Assembly (NCBI RefSeq): GCF_027887165.1
Contig: NC_077235.1
Coordinates: forward strand, 4,553,818 to 4,617,817
DNA length: 64,000 nt
Direction of reading: 5' to 3'
From: Monodelphis domestica
Taxonomy: Eukaryota; Chordata; Mammalia; Didelphimorphia; Didelphidae
Notes under the pieces: generated by a model
Database searches by the model: none
Told to the model about the DNA's origin: nothing
The model's input: the letters and a program-made list of their open reading frames with translations, nothing else
Translations under genes and position numbers: made by a program
Part shown: piece after piece, positions 1 through 16,859 of the stretch
Layout of the letters: each line of letters begins with the position of its first letter
Position numbering within the stretch: the stretch's first letter is position 1

Positions 1-6185
<6,185 letters not shown>

Positions 6186-6541
6186 CTTGGGCTTGCATGA
6201 GAGAAAAGATGTTAGAGCTAAAACATTTCTTGATAGGGGATCATCCCATGACTGTATAGCTCCCCTACTCAATTCCATACTGTTGTTCCAGATTAAAAGA
6301 ATAGAGATAAACCACCACCGCACTGGACTGAGGGAGGACAGCATGGTGGCCTGGACTCTCGGCTTGGTTCTGTCCCTCTTTGTGTGACCTCGGGCTGCTC
6401 CTTTCCCTTCTCTGTTCCTTTTTGTACAGTGATGGAATTTCTTGGAGTCTAGGATCTCCAGGTTCCCTGTGAGCTCTGGGAGTTTATTCTATTCCCAGTT
6501 AAAACCCTGAATGACTACGGGCAAATCCCTTCCCTTTTGTC

Positions 6542-6808
6542 GGGCAGCTGGTGGCACAGTAGATAGTATGCTACGTCTAGAGTCAAGAAGAACTGAATTC
6601 AAATCTGACCTCAGGTACTTCCTAGCTATGTGACCCTGAACAAGTCATTTAACCTGTGTTCACCCCAGTTTCCTCAACTGTATAATGGGGATAATAACTC
6701 CTATATTGTAGGGTTGTTGGGAAGATCAAATGAGATATTTGTAAAAAAGTGCTTTGCCCAGTGCCTGGTACATAGTATAGTAGGCACTACATAAATGTTT
6801 ATTCCCCT
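6542..6808 (+). repeat. MIR/tRNA-type SINE in ALAS2 intron 1
   Basis: Complete-looking unit from 'gggcagctggtggcacagt' through 'gtgaccctgaacaagtcat', 'tcctcaactgtataatggg' and 'gttgttgggaagatcaaatg' to 'taggcactacataaatg'. Confidence 0.8.
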
Positions 6809-6902
6809 CCCTCTCTGGGCCTCAGTTTTCCCTTCTACAAAATGAGGAGGTTGTTGTTCATCAGAACTGCCCTTCATCCATCCCTGTTCTGCCCAGCAGT
6901 GG

Positions 6903-7140
6903 GGGACTAGGAGAGAGACAGGGCCAGAAACTGAGACAGAAGAGCTGGAGAACCTGGTGCAGAAAGAGAGCAGAGAAGGACAGATAGAGTGACGTCAAGG
7001 GGAAGAAAGGAGGGCAAGAAAAAGATGAAAAATACAGAGAGAGGAATGGGGGAAGACAGAAAGAGGCAGATGCAAGACAAAAACCGAGGGAAATGAAGAG
7101 ACACGGAGGAAAGAGATGAATGGAAAGAACAGAGTCAGGA
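6903..7140. repeat. Purine-rich tract
   Basis: G/A-rich plus strand (gagagagaca, gaaagagg, ggaagaaagg) in ALAS2 intron 1. No fixed period and no gene. Confidence 0.6.
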
Positions 7141-7239
7141 ATTCTGGAGAGATCTTATCCTCTCCTCCACAAATCTCCTGGGTCCCAAGCCCCATAAAGG
7201 CCCCTGAGGGAGGAACAGCCAGACTCCAGGGCATCCTGG

Positions 7240-7286
7240 GCCCCACCTGGAGGTGGTAGATAACTCTCTTGCTGAGACTTATCTTC
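7240..7286 (-). promoter_or_regulatory. Putative intron 1 erythroid enhancer
   Basis: Within 47 bp lie CCCCACC, an E-box (CACCTG), AGATAA at 7258-7263, TTGCTGAGACTTA resembling an NF-E2/MARE half (about 7269-7281) and CTTATCTT at 7278-7285 (AAGATAAG on the sense strand). Human ALAS2 intron 1 has a known GATA1-dependent enhancer. The clustering here supports the homologous element but does not prove it. Confidence 0.6.
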
Positions 7287-8689
7287 CTGGCCAGGCTCCC
7301 CCAGCTGCATTGCTCCCACCCATCCCCAAGCCTAGGAGAAGGGGTAAGCCTAGCCCCTTCAGGCTTCTGGGACAACAAATCCAGTGTGATCAAAGATGTT
7401 TATTTTAAAGAGGACATTTGGAAGGAGATCATCTAATCCAAACTCTATCTTACAGAGGGGGAAACTGAGGCCCAGGAAGAGGAAGCAATTTTCCCAAGAT
7501 TATGCCAAGATGGTGACCAGAGCAAGGACTTTAAACCCAAATCCAAAGAATTACTCCTTGATATGATTCCCCTTCCCTCCCAATTGATTTGCCCCTTAGC
7601 AAGGGCTTAACAGTAGGGAATGAATTTCTTAATGGTCCAGTTTCTGGTCCCATCCGTGGTCAGAATGGCAACCTAACACCCTCTGAATGCCTATCCCCTC
7701 CTCCCCCTAAGTCCCTAGACCACCAAGAAACCACCAGGCTCCCTCTTTGCAAGAATCAGGTCGGAGCTGGAGGGGACATGACCCACTCTTGAGTGGGAAG
7801 CTTTAGGCGCCCCCCATTTCACTCTCACCCCTCAATCATCGAATCTGGGGGTCCTAGAGTCTTAGAATCTTATTGGAGACTCTCATCTTAAAATCTTAGC
7901 ATTCTGGCCCAGCTTCTTGGATTCACCCAAGATGTTTGAGTCTTCCGCCCTTTGAACAGCACCCTGGGGAAGAGGCACTGGATGGATTCCATTCGACTCA
8001 GAGAAGTTTCAGAGCGACTGTCCCTCACTGGAGGTCTTGAAGCACTGACTTGTGTGGCAGTGGGGTAGGGGATTGGGCCCAGCCCAGGGGTCTGGAAGCC
8101 TGGCGTTCAGATCCTTCCCCAGACGCTCATTAGCTAGCTGTGTCACTGAGCAAGTAACCCATAGCCTCAAAGAGCCTGTAAATGAGGGAGTTGGCCCTGT
8201 GACTTCTAAGTTCAGGCCCTTTCCAGCTGTAAATTTGACCCTAGGAAGTCACCAAAGGGAAAACAGGCCCAGAGAGGCCAAGGGACTCAGATTCCCAGAA
8301 CAGCAGAGTTAGCTGGGACTTTAGTGGCCATCAAGTTGAATTCCCTTATGTTATGGAGGAGGAAACTGACAGAGACAAGAAGGGACTCACCCAGGGTTCC
8401 ACCCATAATAAGTGTGTCGAAGAGCCAGGCCTGGAGCTCAAGACTCCTAGCTCCTAGTCCATGGCTCTTTCCAGGGCATCCCAGTGATTCCCCTTTGGAT
8501 TTCTTCCCTTCCTTTCCCAGACATGAACCAGTCCCTCTATATGCCCCCTATTACTTAGCACCCCCATTTCTCCTTGACCTTGTATGCTCAGTCCCTCTCC
8601 TCCCCACCCACCCCACCCCATCCCAAAGAAACCCTTCCACATACAGTTTGCCCGTATTTAGCCATGGTGTTCCCAGGGCCATCTGAGCA

Positions 8690-9115
8690 ATGAGAGAAGA
8701 GGGAAAGATGGGTGGGACGAGTGGGAAGTAGGCAGAGAGAGGCAGAAGGGAAGAGTGGGAAAGAGCTGAGAGAAAGGAAGGGATGAGATGGAAGGAAAGA
8801 AGTGAGGGGGAGACAAAGGTGTGAAAAGTAAGTAATGGCCTCACATAAGGGAGAGACTGCAGAGGAGGAGATGAGGTGCGAAAAGTGTAGACAAGATTGG
8901 AAGGAGAGAGACCCTCAGAAGCAGGTGAGGCAGAAAAAGGAGAGAGAGAGAGTCTGAATCAGTCCAACATTCTGTGTATGAGGGGAAAAGGGAAACTTGA
9001 TGGAGCTGTCAGCTCAGAGAGGGACAGTGGCAAGGACAGAGGAGAGAGGGAGACTCGACATGGAGACAATCAGGACTACAGGGAGAGAAGACAGTGGCAA
9101 AGAGACAGAAACTGC
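8690..9115. repeat. Purine-rich tract upstream in ALAS2 intron 1
   Basis: G/A-rich plus strand of about 425 bp ending just before exon 1. The pyrimidine-rich reverse strand is the ALAS2 sense strand directly downstream of the first donor. Confidence 0.6.
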
Positions 9116-9164
9116 TGGGTTGAGAGCACTAGAGGTAAATAAAGGCCGTGGGCCAGAGTCCTAC

Positions 9165-9195
9165 CTGTTGCCCTGCACTGAGGACGAACCTGAAG
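9165..9195 (-). other. ALAS2: ALAS2 exon 1, non-coding
   Basis: The donor is exact: GGGCAACAG/gtagg, with the exon ending at 9165. The 5' end near 9195 is inferred from the TATA-like element about 25 bases upstream. It has no ATG and consists almost wholly of the iron-responsive element, which therefore sits close to the cap, where IRP binding blocks ribosome loading. Confidence 0.88.
9167..9189 (-). promoter_or_regulatory. Iron-responsive element (IRE) in ALAS2 5'UTR
   Basis: On the minus strand: lower stem GTT/AAC, unpaired C bulge, five-pair upper stem GTCCT/AGGGC and six-base loop CAGTGC. Every invariant IRE feature is present (bulged C, CAGUGN loop, 5 bp between them). IRP1/2 binding to such a 5'UTR element represses translation when iron is low. 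The core looks the same as the human ALAS2 IRE as I remember it. Confidence 0.96.
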
Positions 9196-9210
9196 CTCTG
9201 GTGGCCCAGA

Positions 9211-9290
9211 GCCCTTATTTATCTGCAGCCCCGCCCCATCCCAGCTCCCAGGCCTGCTGCTCTCCCATTGGTTCCAGGGCTAAGATAACA
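9211..9290 (-). promoter_or_regulatory. ALAS2 proximal promoter
   Basis: Reading the minus strand towards the gene: a GATA motif at 9283-9288 (AGATAA on the plus strand), a CCAAT box at 9271-9267, a GC/CACCC-type box at 9229-9237, then a combined AGATAAATAAGG element (9224-9213) about 25 bases before the inferred start. The human ALAS2 promoter is known to use a GATA-type element in place of a standard TATA box. The site layout is seen; the function is inferred. Confidence 0.75.
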
Positions 9291-9569
9291 CTGAAGTTGT
9301 AAGATCTGACTCCCCTTGCTTTCCCCCACCCCTGGAGCCTTCTCCCCTCCGACTGGATTTCTGGGTCTGCCTTTCTCTGGCTACTCTGTTCCTCATTTCT
9401 TGTCTCCTCCTCTCTCTCTCTTACTGGCCCTTTTCCCAGACTGACTGTAGCCCCCCATTTCTCTGACCCTTTTCTGTTTTCCTCTGCCTCCATCCTGCCC
9501 TCTCTCTATCTTTGGCCCTAGCTCCCTCTTACCATTTCTTCTCTCTCTGCCCCCTCCCCATCCCCTTTT

Positions 9570-9785
9570 TTCTTTCAATGTTGTTGAGTCGTTTCACTTG
9601 GGGCTGATTTTTGGTGACCCCATTTGGGGTTTTCTTGGCAAACATTCTGGAGAGGTCTACCATTTCCTTCTCCAGCTCATTAAAGGAGGAAACTGAGGCA
9701 CACACTGAAGTGACTTGCCCAGATTGCACAGCTAGGAAGTGTTTGATGTCAGACTTGAATTCAGGTCTTCTTGCCTCATCTCTAT
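9570..9785 (-). repeat. Marsupial SINE (MAR1-like)
   Basis: Reverse-oriented body with 'ttggggttttcttggcaaac', 'ccatttccttctccagctc', 'gaaactgaggcacaca' and 'cacagctaggaagtgt'. Confidence 0.8.
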
Positions 9786-10084
9786 CCGATTACCCCCCAA
9801 GACCATCCTCTTCCATGCTCCCTTTGCCCCCTCTGCTTTCTCTCCATGGCCCTGTGGCTCCCACTCCCTCTTTCTCCACCTTTCTTGGTCTCCCCTCCAA
9901 CTGTGTTCTTTGTCTTGGCCTTTTCCCTTGGGTGTTTTGATCCTTCTTTTAAACATGTTGCTTTCATGTCTATCACTTTTCACTGACCGACCCTCCCTTG
10001 CAACAAGTAAATACACCCAAGCAAAACAAATGGCTACATTCTTCAGCTTGGCGTTCCTGGGCTTTTTGTGCATCACTCCCGTTC
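9786..10084. other. Pyrimidine-rich stretch without a gene
   Basis: C/T-rich sequence upstream of ALAS2. I see no conserved reading frame, exon or named repeat. Confidence 0.4.
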
Positions 10085-10480
10085 AGGCACTCTCTCACTC
10101 CTCCTCCTACTCAGCTCAAACTCCTGCCTCCATGCCTTTGCCTAAGCTGTGTGTCTCCTCTGCCTGGAATGCACTTTCTCCTGGATACCATCCCTAAGAT
10201 TTTGAGCTTCCTTCCAGGCTCAACTCCTGGCAAGCCTTTCCTCATCCCTTTGGTTAGGAGCTGCCTTCTCTCCCCCCTTCAATAATTCTGTATATACCCT
10301 TTTCTGTTTACATTGCCCTCCTCCCCGCCATCGCCAACGGGATCAAGGACTGCTTTCATTGCTGTCTTTGTACCCTCAGCAGCCAGCGCTGCCCACCGTG
10401 CCTTAATAGATTCTCGTCCAATTGAATTTAGAATGTTTTTTGGTGTTCTCCAGGGCATGATGAGATTATCCAAGTAAACC
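10085..10480 (+). repeat. L2-like LINE 3' fragment
   Basis: Contains 'ctctgcctggaatgcact', 'ttccttccaggctcaactc' and 'ctgtctttgtaccctcagc', a diverged L2 3' region. Confidence 0.5.
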
Positions 10481-11214
10481 AACCCCACTAAATAGTTCAT
10501 GTGACTCACTTCTCTTTCCTAGAGCCAAGGAAATGTGGGGAGGGGTCCTCTCTGTCCCTTGGAGAATGCATTTAGATTGGGAGGATCCCACCTTCTCTTG
10601 ATCTGGTTCTGCCGCAGAAATCCAACAGTCCCCACTGCATGGGTCCAGTGTGGAAGACCACCAACCCACTGAACTCTGAGACTAAGTGTGCTAGATGTGC
10701 TGGGCAGCAGGGACCATTCTCACAGGTTCAGTGTGTTAACTAATGCCTCTCTCTCTACCCTCTGCCCTCATGTCTCTCGGTCTCTGAGTTAGCCCTTTCT
10801 CTCGTCTCTCTTTCAGTCTTCTGCATGACTTGCCTTCCTTCTGTGTTTCTCCATCTGTCTGTATCTCTTTCTCCTCCCCTCTATCTCCATTATCCCCCTT
10901 GTTTGTTCTGCCTCTCTCTCACCCGTGGCACAGTGACAACAAGCCCACTAGCTAAGGAGTCGGAGAACCTGCCTTGGCACCCCTTGTGGGACTAGATCTA
11001 GAACAGGCACGTCAACTCTCAGAGCTGAAGTAGGATGACGTAGATGGCACTGAGGCCCCTGCCAGCTCTGAAGCTATGCCAGTTTTCTTTAGCCTCCTTT
11101 CTCTACAGCGCCCTGTCTCCTTTCTAGTTCCATTTCTCTTTGCCTTCCCCAGGCTTTCCCTCCCCTTCTCCGTCTCCCTCTAGCTCCATCCACCTTGTCT
11201 TCTCGGTTCAACAC

Positions 11215-12310
11215 GTCAACAACAAGCATTCAAGCCTTTACTGAGCGCCAGGCACTGGGCTAAGATCTGGGGACCCAGAGAACAGCAAGAATGGTTCTTG
11301 GCCTCAAGGACAATCTGACGGAGGAGAGCACATGCAAACAACTAGGCACAAACCAGTTGCTTTAGTCTCAACCCACTCTCTGTGACCCTACTTGGGGTTT
11401 TCTTGGCAGAGATATTGGAGAGGTTTGCTAGTTCCTTTTTCAGGTCATTTTACAGATGAGGCAAATGGGTTGAAGTGACTTGCCTGGGGTCATGCAGCTA
11501 GGAAGTGTATGAGGTTGGATTTGAACTCTGGTCTTCCCAATTCTGGGCTGATGATCTATCCACTGCACCACTTAGCTGCCTTTATGGGAAGTAATCTCAA
11601 AGAGAAGGCACTAACATTAAGGAAGCCTGGGAAATGCTGTTCCCGAAAGTGGGATTTTAGCTAGGACTTGAAAGAAGCCAGGAAGGCAATGAAGGAGAAC
11701 ATTCAAGACATGGGGGCAGTCAGCATCGAAAATGGAATCAGAAAATGCAGCGTCCTGTGTGAAGAACAGCCAGGAGAGCCATGCCTGCTGTTAGAGATCA
11801 TTGAATTCCTAGCGGGAAGGAGAGTTTCACAAGACTGGCAAGTTAGGAAGGTGCCAGGCTAGAAAAGGCTTTAAAAGCCTAAAAAAAGGAGGTAGGAGGG
11901 GGCGGGTGGCACGACCACACCTGCACCTTCAGAGGATTGCTCTGGTAGCAGAATGGGGCACAGGTTGGAGTGGAGAGAGACTTGAGGCAGAAAGACCAAC
12001 CAGGGGCTGGGGTGAGGCAACGTGAGCCGAGGACACCCAGGGAGCCGAATGAGTTCCCTTTGTTTAGACGAGTCGAGTCTACAGACATTGATGGGGCATT
12101 GAGCTGAGATGCAGTTAGGAGATGTAAGCCTGGAGGTCAGGAGAGATGGTAGGGCTGGAGAAAGAGATCTGAGAGACATCTGCATAGAGAGGTGACTCTT
12201 GAATTTATGAAAATTGATGAGATCTCCAGGAAAAGTCGTAGGAGACAAGAAGGCCCTAAAACTGAGCCTTGAGGGCAGCCTGTGGCTAGTGAGCAGGACT
12301 TAGAGGAGGC
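11215..12310 (+). repeat. Unclassified old dispersed repeat with a nested SINE
   Basis: Begins 'tttactgagcgccaggcact' and continues through 'gggattttagctaggact', 'gagaacattcaagacatgg' and 'agagacttgaggcagaaag'. A MAR1-like SINE is inserted at about 11360-11585. Parts of the same body recur near 29990-30330, 40545-40860, 45925-46010, 51515-51880 and 59340-59475. Confidence 0.5.
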
Positions 12311-12469
12311 CTAGGGAGAAGAGAGTGTCAGGGAGAAGAGGGCGATTGCTCTTGTCTCCTATGCGGCTCTTCCTCTCTTTCCCCACTGATGTCTGTTTCC
12401 TTTTAGCTCGGTTTCCCCTTTCTCTCTGTCTGTATCTGCCCTTCACTATCTGTGCCTCTTCTTCCATAT

Positions 12470-12670
12470 TCTGGGCTTAGAGACAGGAAGACCTGAGTTC
12501 ATATCTCACTTTCTAGCTATGTGACTAAGCAAGTCAGAGAAGTTCCTCCTGCCTCAGTTTCCTCATCTGCAAAACAGGGACTGTAACAGCCTCTCCTCAG
12601 GGTTGTAAAGGACTTAGCCTACTACCTGGCACATAGCAATTACTCTCTAAATGCTTGTTCCCTCCCCAGT
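12470..12670 (+). repeat. MIR-type SINE
   Basis: 'gagacaggaagacctgagtt', 'gcctcagtttcctcatctg' and 'cctggcacatagcaatta' show a standard MIR-like unit. Confidence 0.7.
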
Positions 12671-13224
12671 AAATCCAATTCCATCATTTTCGAGGTGAGA
12701 AAATTAAAGAGGTGGTAAAGTGACTGACCTAGGATCACTCGGTGCCTAAATTGGTGTATGAGGTGGGATTTGGGACCCACCTTCTAAAGTGAAAAGTCTT
12801 TTTTTTCCATCTTTTTGTCACAGAGAAGTCCGAGCTACAAGAGACCTTGAGTTGTCCAGTTCAACTGTGACTGTAACAAGAATGCTCTCATCTAGCCACC
12901 GTGTGTCATGCCCTGAGGATACAAATCCAGAGCACAATAGAATCCTGGCCTTCTCCAGAGTTGCCATTCTTCTGGGAGGTGCCTGGTATTCGCAGATAAG
13001 TAGATTCATGGTCCCTACTAGTAGATATGAGGTATGGACAAAGAAAATACAAGGCCACTTGGGCCTGGGGGTTGATGGCTGTGAGCGAGGCTCAAGAAGG
13101 AGTCTCCTGTCTGGTCCTTGAAGGAAGTTTGGGGTTCCAAGAAAAGATCAGTTGAGGAGAGAGAGCATTCCAGGAATGGAGTGGGGAGGGATGGGTAGCC
13201 TGTACAGAGACTGTTGCCTAAATT

Positions 13225-13690
13225 GCTGACTCATTTAAGTGGTCAGACTCTCTGAGACCTCATTGGGGGCTTTCTTGGCAAAGAGACTGGGGGGGGGGGG
13301 GTTGCCATTTCCTTCTCTGGCTTACTTGACAGATGAGGAAACTGAGACCAACAGGGTAAAGGGACTTGCCCAGGGCTTTTGGACAACTTTCATCAAACCT
13401 AATAATAATTTCATCCTTCAAAAGGTGGAGGAACCAAAAAGAGGAAGGTCTGCTATTCCTAGTCTCCCTGACAAGGAGGAGCCAGTCATTGGGATAGAAA
13501 TGATGGGGGCAGCCAGGTAATACAATAGATAGAGTATTAGACCTGGAGTCAGGAGGTCCTGACTTCAAATCTGGCTTCAGACACTTCCTAGCTGTATGAC
13601 CCTGGGCAAGTCACTTACCCCTGTTTGCCTAGCCCTTGCCTTTCTGTCTTAGAGTTGTTTCTAGGATTGAAAATAAAAGTCTAAAGAAAG
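13225..13690 (+). repeat. Two adjacent SINEs
   Basis: A MAR1-like fragment (about 13225-13385: 'gctttcttggcaaagag', 'gatgaggaaactgagacc') is followed by a tRNA-type SINE (13503-13690: 'ggcagccaggtaatacaata', 'tgaccctgggcaagtcact', then 'aataaaagtc'). The run of G at 13290-13302 lies inside the first. Confidence 0.75.
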
Positions 13691-13984
13691 AAACGGTAGA
13701 AAAGTTGGGCAGGAAAGGGATGCAGCCAAATAGGATTTGGGATAGACAAGAGGAAACTGGGACCTAGGCTGAGATGCTCCCTAAATTTGAGGGAGGGTAA
13801 GAGTTCAAAGAGCTCAAAGGAAGAAGATGTAGGATCCCTCATCTGAACACTCTCAGCTCAGGACACAAGGGAAGCTTTGGCAAAGAAATTCTGAAGAGGC
13901 AAAAACACATAATGTCAGACACTTCCTAGGCCTGTTACCCAGGGCACGTCATTTAACCCCCATTGCCTGTCACTTTTTGGTAAG

Positions 13985-14064
13985 GGGAGAAAGAGAGACA
14001 GAGAGACAGAGAAACAGAGAGACAAAATGCAAGAGAGAGAGAGAAAGTGGACAAGAATGACAGG

Positions 14065-14135
<71 letters not shown>

Positions 14136-14232
14136 GGAGAGGGAGACAGAGAGAGAGACAGAGAAAGAGAGGGAGAGAGAGATTGAGAGCACAGAATAGG
14201 CAGAGAGATAAAGAGAGAGACTGAGAGTGTGC

Positions 14233-14272
<40 letters not shown>

Positions 14273-14290
14273 CAGAGACAGACCGAGAGA
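13985..14290. repeat. (GA)n purine tract, about 300 bp
   Basis: Nearly pure A/G on the plus strand; perfect GA runs occupy about 14066-14132 and 14238-14269, with GACA/GAAA variants around them. Reading frames of RERERE or SLSLSL are artefacts. Confidence 0.95.
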
Positions 14291-14324
14291 AATAATGTCA
14301 ACAAGGAGGAGGAACAGGCAGGTA

Positions 14325-15815
14325 AGAGTCTGTTGTGTTGTGCTGTGTGATGCTCTGCTGTGATTGTAGTGCTATGTTGCATTGTGGTATGCTATTTTGC
14401 TGTGCTGTCTGGTATTTTGTTGTGTTTAATCATATTGTGCTGTGTTGTGTTGTGCTCTCTTTATGGGTTGTGCTGTACTGGGTTGCATGGTTCTGTGTTT
14501 GTTGTGTTGTGCTGGCTGGTATTTTGCCATATTATGATGTACTGTGTTCTATTATTCTGTGTTGTGCTGTCCTGTGTTGCATTGTTTTCTGTTGTGGTAT
14601 ACTTGCTGTGTTGTGCTGTATCAAGTTATGATGTATTGTTGTGTTGTGTATTGTGTTGTGTATGCTTATTATGCTATGCTGGTTTAGGTTGTGATTGTTG
14701 TGCTGTATTGTATTGAGTTGTGCTGTGTTGCATTATACACTTTGTTGTGTTGTGCTTTGTTGGGTTGTATCAAATTGTGATGTGGTTGTTGTGTTGTAGC
14801 GTGCTATTTTGTGCTGTGCTGTGTTGTATTTAGATGTGCTTTGTCATTGTGTTGTATTGAGTTGTTCTGGGCTATTCTGTGCTGTGCTGTATTATGCTAC
14901 TTCGTGTTCTGTGTCCTGCTGTGATGTGCTCTGTGATATCCTGCGCTGGGTTGTGTTATACCGTTTGGTGCTGTGTTCTATTGTGATGTGTTTGCTGTGC
15001 TATGTTGTATTGTATTGATCTGGGTTGGGTTGTACCATTTCTCTGGCATGCATTGTGTGTTTTGTGCTCTTCTGGGTTGGGTTGTTGTATGCTCTGCTGG
15101 CTGTGGTGGGCTCTGTTGTGCTGCATGTTGTGTTATGTTGAGTTGTTCTATGTTGTGCTTTCTTGTGCCATCCTGTATTGTGGTTAGCTTGTACTGGGCT
15201 GTGCTTTGTTGTTTTGTACTATTTTGTGCTGGGTTGTGCCATGCTATTATGGGCTTGCTGTGTTGTGATTTGTTGTGATATGGATCAGTTGTGCTATGCT
15301 GTGCTTTACTGTGTTATGCTGGGTTGTATTGTTGCATGGTATTGTGTTGTTCCGTGATGGGTTGTGCGGTGTTCTGTTGTGCTCTGTGTGTTGTCATTTA
15401 GTTATTGTGTTGTGCTGTGCCATGCTGTGTTGTGTTTAATTGTGCTTCGTTATATTGTACTATTGTGTGCTGTGCTCTGTTGTGTAGGTTGGGTCATGTT
15501 GCATCATTCAGTGTTGTGCTGTGAGATGGTTATAGGATGGTGCTATGTCACATATTGAGTTACAACAGACTTGTGTTGTGCTGTGATCACTATGCTGTGT
15601 TGTCTTGTTTGGGGCTGTTTTGTGCTATGCTGTGTTTAACTGTGTTGTGTTGTGCAGCAGTTGTTGTGTTGTGATGCACTTGCTGGACTGTAGTAATGTG
15701 GTTGTTGTGCTGTGCTGTATTGCATCCTCCTGTGGTTTGTTGTGTTGTGCTTTGTTGTGCCGTGTGGTGTTGTGGCTTATTGCATTGTGCAATTGTGTGC
15801 TACTGTGTGCCAATG
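14325..15815. repeat. 1.5 kb degenerate TG-rich satellite-like block
   Basis: Plus strand is built from short variants of TGTGTTGTGCTG, TGCTATG, TGCTGTG and GTTGTG with strong T+G over A+C bias and no strict period. Open frames rich in Cys, Val and Leu arise from the repeat and are not genes. It starts where the GA tract stops and ends abruptly at unique sequence. Confidence 0.9.
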
Positions 15816-16329
15816 CCCAAGAGATACTGAGAGATGTCAAGAGAAGGCGTCCCTGCCTTTACTAAGCCCAGCCGGCCAGGCCTCTGTGAGCCTCTACCCC
15901 CTTTGTGTCAGGCCTCAGTTGCCCTGGGCGCTTCCCCCCAGTGAGAGCTGGTCAGGAACGAGGTGACTGGTGGGAGGTGGTGGCTCTCTGGCATTGGTTC
16001 TTTGCTTGCTCTCCTCTGGACCCGCAGCATCCTTCCTAAAAATGGAATCCCAGGGACTGCCTCAGAGCTGGTCCAAAATGGAGTGGACCACCCCCATAGG
16101 GAGTGAGCTTTTCATCAGTGGATAACTTCCCCCTAATTTTGGAGAAGCTGCTTACCATGGTAAGCCCTGTCTCAGATGGAATTGGGCCTCTTTTCATGGA
16201 GGAAAGCAGCTTTCGGGGGCCCTGTAGCTTGTTCTCTTGTGGCGAAGAGGGGCATCCTTTATCAGATTCTTATCAAAGCCATAGAATAGGGTCCCACAGA
16301 TCACCCCTTTCTTTATCCCCTGACTACCC
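15816..16329. other. Unassigned unique sequence
   Basis: About 500 bp between the TG-rich block and the next SINE. I see no exon with convincing splice sites and no recognised repeat. Confidence 0.4.
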
Positions 16330-16490
16330 AGGGGCACAGGCAGCTAGGTGGTGCTACAGACCATTACTAGCCATGTGACCTTGGGCAAGTCCCTTAACCC
16401 TGTTTGCCTCAGTTTCTTCATCTGTCAAAAGAGCTGGAAAAGGAAATGGCCAGCCACTCCAGGAGTCAGACACAACTGAACAACAAAAAT
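16330..16490 (+). repeat. Marsupial SINE (MAR1-like)
   Basis: 'ggcagctaggtggtgctaca', 'cttgggcaagtcccttaac', 'gcctcagtttcttcatctg' and 'agtcagacacaactgaac' give the full order of a MAR1-like SINE. Confidence 0.85.
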
Positions 16491-16859
16491 GTATAAGGAA
16501 GATTATTCTGGGTGTTTCTGACCCCAAGATTGGAGGGACCATTCAGTGGAGCCAAGGAGGCCTCTAGGGCTATTACCATGATTGAAGCAAGTGAGGGAAT
16601 TGTCGTTTGACAAATTAGTGGGAGAGCTGGACAAGATGCCAGGCTACCCTGTGCCTCTAGTTGTGCCATTGCTGTCCAACAGAACCCAGGCCACATTCTG
16701 AACTAATGCACTTATGAGCCAGTGAGTTGTACATTTTTGCTTTCTGTCTCACCCCAGTGTCCACAAAGAAACTTGGGCTCTGAAGAATGGTAGATTCCAG
16801 CACGGGTGGGCCCTCTACCCTGACCAGCACCTCCCTCAACCTAAATACGGTAGTTCAAG

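Noticed and set aside
14027-14234. Open frames of RERERE and SLSLSL
   Set aside because: Translation of the (GA)n tract.
13985-15815. CRISPR-like or coding tandem array
   Set aside because: No regular repeat-spacer pattern; the organism is a mammal and the block is simple sequence.
14335-15865. Several long open frames rich in Cys, Val and Leu
   Set aside because: They come in every frame from the TGTGTTGTGCTG-type block; no splice sites, start context or conserved domain.
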